Below, in pieces: positions 55,917 through 64,000 of a stretch of 64,000 nucleotides of DNA. Numbering within the stretch: the first letter of the stretch is position 1; each line of letters begins with the position of its first letter. The translations under genes and the position numbers were made by a program. The notes beneath the pieces were generated by a model. It was not told the DNA's origin and did no database searches. It saw only the letters and a program-made list of their open reading frames with translations. The DNA lies in the NCBI GenBank assembly GCA_033977485.1, contig CM066984.1:26557001-26621000 (forward strand), given 5' to 3'. The DNA comes from Hydrangea macrophylla. Taxonomy: Eukaryota; Streptophyta; Magnoliopsida; Cornales; Hydrangeaceae.

Positions 55917-57369
55917 TTTTTATTTTCAAAACAAAATAATACAGAGGTTTGGCTCATAAGAAGCATCCTTAAAATCATCTTTTTACTGTGTCTGGTTCAC
56001 CGCATTGCACTCTTGCATTTCCCCCCTTCCGACTGTGTCTGAAACGCGGCGCTGACATTGTTCAGGTCTTGCTGTGCCAGGGCACAAGTCACCGTTGATA
56101 CTGTACCTTCCAAGGTATATCAAAAAGAGTAAAAACCTCCGTACTGTCTCCCTGACGGTATATTGGAACTCTCGTCAACGGACCCTCTTTGACTAAACCC
56201 AGCCTTTGCATATAGATTCCTGTAGCACCTTTCATAGGACTGTTCATTTATCTTTTCAGATAGGACAATGTGATATAACTGCTGTATGCCCTAGCGGGAT
56301 TACCTGCGCGGTGTAGACGCTTATGTGGCATAGAACAGAACCTCTTTCTTATGATTCCCAAGGCAATCACTCACATGTGATCACATTGAGTTGACTTGCC
56401 TAGGCACCATGACAAGGATGTCTGCTCCATGTTCACAAAGATATACACCGCAAACCTTGTTTGTTGGTCCTAGGACATAGGAGTATGAAAACTAGCTAGA
56501 CAGTATGATTATCATCATAACCTATTTCCCCCAGAAACTATGTCCAGATATCCCAGATATAACCATGCTAACCCGTTTTTCCAAGAAACCTTGTCTAAAT
56601 CTCCCTGATTTCCCAGATATACCCATTTTTCCCAGAAACTCTGATTTCCCAGATATACCAGTTTCTCCCAGAAACTCTATCCATATTTCCTAGAAATACC
56701 CAAAGTACCTGTTTTCTCAGGAGCTTTGCCCAAACCTCCCAGATTCTCCAAAAATTCCAGCAGCTCTGCCCAAATCACCTAGAAATGCCCGGATATACTC
56801 GTGTCTCCTAGAAACTCTATCCATATTTCTCATAAATGCCCAAAATACCAGTTTCTCCTAGAAGCTCAGTCCAAATCAACCAGAAATCCTTATTTCTCCT
56901 AGAAACTCAAATGACTTCTAGAAATTTCTCTGAATCTTCCAAATCCATGTTTCTCCCAGAAACTCTATCCAAAACTCCCGAAGTATCCCGGAAATCCCTG
57001 TTATCCCTTGGTGATCATACTGGAAAGTAAGGTTAGCACACTCGGTATGGCTAGGACCTTATTTGTTTGACTGCTATCTGTTAGAAGTAGGGGCATCATA
57101 TAGATTAGGGCTTGCATCCGCATGCTTGTCCCATATGCATACACCATTCCTATCGGTCTGCACGCACTGTTTCAGTCAGGCTGTACACGAGTCAGTCCAC
57201 GTCTGTTAACATCACTATAGTTGTCATCTCAATCATCACTGTTAAAAGTCTAACACAGTCTTTTCACACCTATATGTCAGTACAAGTTTTGAGCACCCAG
57301 GATCTGCATTTGTGAGTCAGAAGATTAGGGAGTCACCTTGTCAGAATCACTCAGCCGAAAGTCAGCTTT
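55917..57369 (+). other. Leader of unit 2
   Basis: Copy of 45165-46617 with one A-to-G change near 55950, which removes a stop and lengthens a chance ORF at 55830. Degenerate repeats at 56517-56992. Confidence 0.8.
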
Positions 57370-58596
57370 ATGGATCCAGAAGGTTTGGAAGCAAGAATGA
57401 CAGAAATGATCAACCAACAATCTGAACGGTTGGCCCAAGTTTTATCCTTCATGGAGGAATTGAAGCAGCAGCGGCCGCAGCCTCCACCTGGGTTTGAACC
57501 ACCCCTACATGAGAACGACGGAGAAGAAGTATGGTTTCAAGGGGTCCCGCCGCCTGCATATGAGAAAAAACTCCAAGAGAAAATGGATAAGGTCGACAAG
57601 CTCGAGAACATACTAAGGAAGAGTAAAGGGATCGACGACTACATGCTAGATCTGGAAGGCCTTTTTGAGCCTGTTAAGCTGAAACTGCCAGAAAACTTCA
57701 AGATGCCTGAAATTGATCGTTTTGATGGAACTGGGAATCCGAAGAGCCATGTAAAGTTCTGCATGAGTGTTTTCCAATCAATGGGCTGCAGCCATGAGCA
57801 CATCGCAATGTTGTTCCCTCAAACCCTCGCCAAGGCCGCTCTATCCTGGTTTCTGACCTTGGAGGTTTCTAAGACGCGGACTTGGGAAGATATAGTCCAG
57901 GTCTTCGTTGATCATTACTCCTACAACCAAGAGCTCGATATCACCATCCGGGATCTAGAGACTACTAGGCAGAACTTTAATGAGTCCTTCACTGTGTTCT
58001 TGAGCAGATGGAGGAATAAAGTGGCTCAAATGATCCACAGACCTGTTGAGAAAGAGCAAGTACGTATGCTGGTCAAGAACATGCAACTAGTATATCATGA
58101 CAAGCTATTCTACCAATCCATCTCCACATTCGAAGAGCTATTTGAAATAGGCACCAGAATAGAGGATGCCATCAGAGAAGGAAAGTTCAAAAAGGATGAA
58201 CCCCAACACCAGTCCAAGAGACCTAACTACTCCCTGGACTCCCCGGATATCAATGCACTTAGCAACCAATCAATGGCCTGCGCCCTTCGTCCATACCAGT
58301 CCATTCCGCCAAATCGCCCAAAAGGCCCTCGCAAATTCTCCAAACTTGATGTTCCTCTTTCCACAGCCTTGGACCACTTACTCAGAAAGGGCCACCTACA
58401 GCTCCTCCCTCACAAACCGCTACCGGATCCCATACCCTCCCACTACAACATAAGCCTACGATGTGCTTACCATCAAAATCTAGGCCATGCCACCGATCAA
58501 TGCATCCGCCTCCGCCACGACATTCAGAACCTCATAGAGGATGTATCCCATCCTAATCCAATCCTCTATCTTGGCTTGGACCAACCGATCGAATGA
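57370..58596 (+). CDS. gag: Gag polyprotein, unit 2 (408 aa)
   Basis: Identical to the unit 1 Gag except Pro to Leu at residue 240 (CCA to CTA, 58088), between the capsid-like core and the basic linker. All motifs (coiled coil, Pro-rich segment, Retrotrans_gag core, CX2HX4HX4C at 365-378) are intact. Both copies being open fits very recent duplication. No pol follows. Confidence 0.93.
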   Translation: MDPEGLEARMTEMINQQSERLAQVLSFMEELKQQRPQPPPGFEPPLHENDGEEVWFQGVPPPAYEKKLQEKMDKVDKLENILRKSKGIDDYMLDLEGLFEPVKLKLPENFKMPEIDRFDGTGNPKSHVKFCMSVFQSMGCSHEHIAMLFPQTLAKAALSWFLTLEVSKTRTWEDIVQVFVDHYSYNQELDITIRDLETTRQNFNESFTVFLSRWRNKVAQMIHRPVEKEQVRMLVKNMQLVYHDKLFYQSISTFEELFEIGTRIEDAIREGKFKKDEPQHQSKRPNYSLDSPDINALSNQSMACALRPYQSIPPNRPKGPRKFSKLDVPLSTALDHLLRKGHLQLLPHKPLPDPIPSHYNISLRCAYHQNLGHATDQCIRLRHDIQNLIEDVSHPNPILYLGLDQPIE

Positions 58597-61255
58597 TCCC
58601 TTCCGTCGATGCTAATGAATGTTGAAGCTACGCAGTAAAGTGATGGTGTTTGGAACTTCTGCTAAAAATTTTTTTAATAAATGGGTCGCAAAGACACTCC
58701 ATTTGAGACCAGGTCGAGTCAAGTTGAGTCTGTTCTATGTTTCGAGTCCATTTCAATTCTAGTCTTGTGATCAAGTCTGTCTGTCATCGAGTTGTTAATA
58801 AGTCTGTAAACCTTCTCTATTGATGGAATGAAATCTCATTTTGCTTAATCTAATGTGCCCAGTCATAAATGCATGAATCACTAAACTGAAGTGTCACTTT
58901 TCGAATTACCATGGATATTACTCTGGTAATAATTTTTCTACGACAAAACAAAAAAGAATCCTGAAAGGTTAAAGTCGATTTCACGCTGACACTGATGAAG
59001 AGCTGGAATTGAATAGTCTTACTTTAAGAATTTAAAGATGCTTTTGCCTCAATCTTGAAAAGACATACTTGAAACTGACTTGGGGCTTGCCCAACACCTT
59101 TTTTTTCCACCATTTCGAAGCCTTAAGCCCGATCCAATTGGGAGCCACGCAATCTGTCCGATTGAAAGCAATGCGAACTTAGCCCTTGATGGTAGCCAAA
59201 CATTTCAGTGAGTTTCATCTCCACTTTCAAAAAAAAAAAAAAAAAAGGAAAAGAAAAGAAAAAGCTCGCCAGGTTGAAAACCCGAAAGGGCACCTAGGCA
59301 AAAGTTAGAGCTGAAAAAGGTGTTGATTTCCAAAATCTGACCCTAGCCAGTCAAAATGTTGGAGAAAATTTTTGATGAAATAAATGAGAGAATCATACGC
59401 TTCAAGATACATCTTAAGAACGTGCCAAGATCACATTTCAAAAGGCACGGAATGACCACAAATAAATTCCGAGAGCTGACATGCACATTCTGGAATTCTG
59501 AGATTGCAATTGAAAGATCTCACAAGAATTGACTACATTAAAAAGCAAAATTGACTGGCTAGGCGAAAGTGAAAAGGATCAATCCTCAAAACAAAACAAA
59601 AAGAAAAAGAAAAAGAAAAGAAAGGGAGATTGAAACTAAATCCTTTATTCAAAGCTACCATAAGTGGCTCAAGTTTGAACTTCTTTGACGATTGGTTTGA
59701 AAATCCCTCATACCTCAAACCCCTTAATTCCAGCCTTGCCTTGAACTACGCTTGACCTGATTCCCACTCGGGGATACGTAGGCAACCACATCGGTTCGGT
59801 CAACACCATCATAATCAAACCAATTTCCTTCAAGCCTTGCCTTGAACTACGCTTGACCTGATTCCCACTCGGGGATACGTAGGCAACCACATCGGTTCGG
59901 TCAACACCATCATAATCAAACCAATTTCCTTCAAGCCTTGCCTTGAACTACGCTCGACCTGATTCCCGCTCGGGGATACGTAGGCAACCACAACGGTTCG
60001 GTCAACCCACCTACCCAAAAATCAACCCGCTTCTTCCCAACCATGCCCGAACTACGTTGGACCTGATCCCCACTTGGCGGTACGTAGGCAGACTTTCAAA
60101 AAAAAGAAAAAAGAAGGATGGCTCGCTAGGTCGAAAATCCGAAAGGACGCCTAGGCAAAAATTAGAGTTAAATCCAAGGTGAGCAATAACAAAAGAGAGA
60201 AAAGAGCTTGCTAGGTCACCTCACTGGTGCCTAGGCAAAAGTTATGAGCATTTGAGAGATTAAAGTCACGGTCCATGCCTCAAGCCAGAAAATCACCTTC
60301 CACACTAGGGGCAAACATCGGCTACCCGCCTCGTTTGCCTGACTTTTACTATCTACCCTTCATACAAGGGGCAAACTTTGGTCACCTACCTCGTTTGCCC
60401 AAAACCTCCAATAAACCATCATCCAAACTAGGGGCAAACTTCGGTCACCCACCTCGTTTGCTTATGAATCCCACTTTATACAGCTCAAACTAGGGGCAAA
60501 CTCCGTTTGCCTAACACAATCCCTTCACACCAAGGGCGAGTTTTCAAGTTACCAAGTTGTTTTGAAAATTTTGAAATAGAGCACCTTTTACTCTAAAAGC
60601 TAAGGCACTAATTCAAAGCACTTCCTGGAAGAAGCAGAAAATTGACTAGATCACTAGGGAGGAATTTTCAAAAATCAGATTTATCAGCAAAGTGCTACCA
60701 TGTTAAGATGAGGGGTGAACACCAAAAGAGAAATGGTACATCATTTATGACAAAAGCACATCAAGTTTTGACAAGACGAGCTTGTGTCAAATATGTCATC
60801 CTCGTGCGTCAATGTCTGTCATGTTTTTGAGTCTGTTGTAGTCTCAAATGTGTAAGTCAACAGCGACTAATAAAATTTTCAAATCAAGTTATAAAGAGCA
60901 TGCCAATACAAGCAGGAGTACCAAACACCATTACTGCACCGGTTAAGGCGTCAGCATGAGAAGCGTCCAAACTTAGGGCAAATGCGAATTTCATCCCTTT
61001 CCAAACCATCGAAAGTTGACCATCATCTCCTTGCAATATAAGTCCATGAGTGGCTGTTGATTACCTTCCCTCGTCCATGCAACATAAGTCCATGAGTGGC
61101 TATTGATGGATCCCGGTTCCAGGCCAGCAAGATTTGATCAACTATGAGAGATTCGAATTTGAATCCTGGTTCCCGGTCAAGAGAAGTAGTTGAAGAGAGA
61201 TCCCAGAAAGAGTCGCTTCATCCCCAACAGTTTCAGTTTAATCCCCAGCAGGCAT
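58597..61255 (+). other. Post-gag structured non-coding region, unit 2
   Basis: Copy of 47845-50502: CTAGG hairpins (59269-59297, 60126-60154, 60211-60234), CTACG hairpins (59746-59781, 59847-59882, 59948-59983, 60052-60087) and PPT-like repeats (60307-60513). One extra T near 59108. Confidence 0.85.
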
Positions 61256-62607
61256 ATCGATTCGTACATCGTCAGTTCAATCTACGACAGTCACAGTAGT
61301 TCACTGTCGACTCGTCTTCTTGATTCGTACATCATTAGTTCAATCATGACAGTCACAGTAGTTCACTGTCGACTCGTCTTCTCGATTCGTACATCGTTAG
61401 TTCAATCATGACAGTCACAGTAGTTCACTGTCGACTCGATTCGTACATCGTCAGTTCAATCATGACAGTCACAGTAAGTTCACTGTCGACTCGTCTTCTC
61501 GATTCGTACATCGTCAGTTCAATCTACGACAGTCACAGTAGTTCACTGTCGACTCGTCTTCTTGATTCGTACATCATCAGTTCAATCTATAATAGTCATA
61601 GTAAGTTCACTATCGACTCGTCATCTCGATTCGTACATCGTCAGTTCAATCTACGACAGTCACAGTAGTTCACTGTCGACTCGTCTTCTTGATTCGTACA
61701 TCATCAGTTCAATCTATAACAGTCATAGTAAGTTCACTATCGACTCGTCATCTCGATTCGTACATCGTTAGTTCAATCATGACAGTCACAGTAGTTCACT
61801 GTCGACTCGTCTTCTCGATTCGTACATCGTCAGTTCAATCATGACAGTCACAGTAAGTTCACTGTCGACTCGTCTTCTCGATTCGTACATCGTCAGTTCA
61901 ATCATGACAGTCACAGTAAGTTCACTGTCGACTCGTCTTCTCGATTCGTACATATTCAGTCATAGTAAGTTCACTATCGACTCGTCATCTCGATTCGTAC
62001 ATCGTCAGTTCAATCTACGACAGTCACAGTAGTTCACTGTCGACTCGTCTTCTTGATTCGTACATCATCAGTTCAATCATGACAGTCACAGTAGTTCACT
62101 GTCGACTCGTCTTCTCAATTCGTACATCGTCAAGTCAATCACGACAGTCACAGTAAGTTCACTGTCGACTCGTCTTCTCAATTCGTACATCGTCAAGTCA
62201 ATCACGACAGTCACATTAGTTCACTGTCGACTCGTCTTCTCGATTAGTTCGATCGTCAGTTCAATCTATGACAGTCACAGTAGTTCACTGTTGGCTCATC
62301 ATCTCGATTCGTACATCGTCAGTTCTTCTAGTCACTGTTAGTACAACTGTTGATCCAATCCATAATAGTCACAGTAGTTCACTGTTGACTCATCCTCTCG
62401 ATTCGTGCATCGTCACTTCTTCTGGTCACGATTAGTCCAACTGTTGATCCAATCAATGATAGTCACAATAGTTCACTATTGACTCATCATCTCGATTCGT
62501 GCATCGTCACTTCTTCCGGTCACGGTTAGCCCAACTGTTGATCCAATCCATGATAGTCACAGTAGTTCATTATCGACTCATCAGCTCAATTCGTACATCG
62601 TCAGTTC
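61256..62607 (+). repeat. 63-bp minisatellite, unit 2
   Basis: Copy of 50503-51854 with the same unit order and number; one A-to-G difference seen (51051 versus 61804). Confidence 0.92.
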
Positions 62608-63353
62608 ATTAATCATCATTGGTTTATCATCACTCTCATTCAAAATATGTCGTGTTCATCATTCTCATTCAAAATCTTAGGCTTCTATGTCCATTAATGG
62701 GGCTTCCATGTTCATCGCTTGGCATCTCTGGATTTCATGTCCATCACTTGACGTCTCTTGACTTCTGTGTTCGTCTCTTAATTTCCAGGGCTTCCGTGTC
62801 CGTCGGTTAACTATCAAACGGCATCTCCGAATATAGTCCTCCGGGACCCCACATCCAATTACATTCGCTTGTGAAGCACACTTCCCAAAATTCAGAAGTT
62901 TGCTCCAAGACTTAGAGTATTCAAACCTTGATGTCCCTATTCGGGTCAATAACTGCATCACAGTTAGAAATACCAACACAACATAAGTCCACTTGGAGTG
63001 GCACACGCCCCACAACACCGGATCATACTAGGGTCACAACACTAGGCATGATAGGACTCATGACATAATTCATATCACATCCATGCATTGCATATCATCC
63101 TCATAGCATAGCATCCGCATGTCTTGTTGTGCATATGTGATTTGTTTTTTTTGTGCCCTGAACTACGTCCTGGTCTGATTCCCCTTGGGATACGTAGGCA
63201 GCTCACGCAGAGCACGACCAGCACTGACCTCAGCATCTTTTGCAACGTTTTTATCCTAAATCTATAGCCTCCAAAAAGTCCTGTCTCTTCAAAACTTTGG
63301 CACTCGCTTGCGACATGCGTTGCCTCGCAAGTTCCTGCCAAAGAGGGGCAAAC
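62608..63353 (+). other. 3' end of unit 2 with terminal hairpin and PPT
   Basis: Copy of 51855-52600: CTACG hairpin at 63163-63197 and PPT at 63340-63353. Confidence 0.85.
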
Positions 63354-64000
63354 TGTAGACACCCCATTTTGTCGGCTATCAGATTTAGGAGACCCATAGC
63401 TTGGTGGTTCACAATGATCGTAAAAGACTCAAAAGGACTCCTGGAAGTCAGCTCTATCTCTCAGAATGCTCAGATTGACCAAAATGCCCCTGAAAGCCCG
63501 AAAGCTCCCAGATTTGGACCAAAAGTTCTGGAAACATGCTACGTTGTAAGAAAAGCGATAAAATGAGTTTTTAAGAGAAAATCGGGTGAAATCGTCAGCT
63601 CCCAGAGACCCCCGGAAGTCCCGAAAGATCCCGGAAAGTCCCCGTTGACCGGTTTGACCAAGGTTTGACCAAGGTTTGACCAGGTTTGACCAAGTTTGAC
63701 CGAAATCGTCCGAATTCACCAGAATCATTCTAAATCATGAGAAAAGTATTAAAACAAGTTCCAAAAGAAAATCGAGCGAAAACACAGCTCCCGGGAACTC
63801 CCGGAGGTTCCCAGAACTTCTCGGGAATCCCAGGTTTGACCAGTTTGACCAAGATTTGACTTTGGAATCGGGGCACCGAAACAATTTTCAAATATTTTTC
63901 ATGGATACTAGAGGTCAATAGCTTTCCAACGGTATATCGCACATAATTCCTGGATTTAAAACGAATTTATTTTGAATTTCCGAAGGCGAAAAAGGCGATC
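63354..64000 (+). repeat. LTR3 of array G, cut by window end
   Basis: First 647 bp, no difference from LTR2 noticed. The sites that distinguish LTR1 from LTR2 lie beyond the window, so it cannot be assigned to either type. Confidence 0.9.

Larger units (their letters stand above)
41871..64000 (+). mobile_element. Array G: tandem LTR-internal-LTR-internal-LTR retroelement
   Basis: LTR1 41871-45143, internal 45144-52600, LTR2 52601-55895, internal 55896-63353, LTR3 from 63354 to the window end. Corresponding points are 10,730 to 10,753 bp apart. By eye the two internal regions (7457 and 7458 bp) differ at about five bases and one T indel; LTR1 and LTR2 at three bases plus a 22-bp repeat unit. 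Each unit has PBS, leader, Gag, structured 3' region, minisatellite and PPT but no pol. Non-autonomous Tat-type (TR-GAG-like). Confidence 0.9.

Noticed and set aside
1..64000. Endogenous pararetrovirus or other integrated virus
   Set aside because: All RT and integrase pieces are of Ty3/gypsy or copia retrotransposon type with LTRs; no movement or coat protein motifs.

Overview
This window is nuclear DNA of a flowering plant and consists almost entirely of nested LTR retrotransposons. The evidence is plant-type primer-binding sites (tRNA-Asp, tRNA-iMet and TGGCGACTC types), plant Ty3/gypsy lineages (Athila-like, Tekay-like chromovirus, Tat/Ogre-like) and a plant mobile domain gene. The species cannot be told from the sequence. 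I see no single-copy host gene, tRNA gene or rRNA gene.

Layout. (A) 1-6791, minus strand: a non-autonomous Athila-like element (3' LTR cut by the window edge, one orphan ORF, tRNA-Asp PBS, 5' LTR). It sits in the integrase end of (B), a plus-strand Tekay-like element of which 6792-9466 is visible (integrase tail, chromodomain, 3' LTR). B itself interrupts a fragment of a Tat LTR (9467-9690). 9691-11599 is a patchwork of a decayed copia reverse transcriptase and a decayed Ty3/gypsy gag-protease. (C) 11600 to about 39390, plus strand: an old, formerly autonomous Tat/Ogre-like element. It has a broken gag, protease, RT, two RNase H domains and integrase, a long 3' region with an antisense six-exon plant mobile domain gene, degenerate tandem repeats, PPT and 3' LTR. 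C is interrupted by a minus-strand solo LTR (16737-19937), and its 3' LTR is split by (D) 31200-38117, a coding-free element with two 2906-bp LTRs around 1.1 kb. (F) 39597-41870 is a truncated LTR into which (G) is inserted. G, 41871-64000 and beyond, is a tandem retroelement array LTR-internal-LTR-internal-LTR with a repeat length of about 10.75 kb. Its units are almost identical and encode only Gag.

How the parts relate. Unit G has LTRs, PBS, PPT, leader and a complete 408-aa Gag but no pol, so it would need polymerase and integrase from an autonomous Tat relative; C is a dead example of that type. The 3' regions of C and G share small inverted-repeat modules whose paired bases change together between copies (CTACG/CGTAG, CTACT/AGTAG, CTATG/CATAG), which suggests conserved RNA structure. 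The G LTR also carries a cluster of TTGAC W-box cores, a variable-number GC palindrome upstream of a TATA box, and several stem-loops just before the PBS.

The most notable items are the covarying 3' hairpins, the antisense intron-containing gene with its own TATA box, the young tandem array, and the minisatellite with compensatory changes. All coordinates and difference counts were made by eye.
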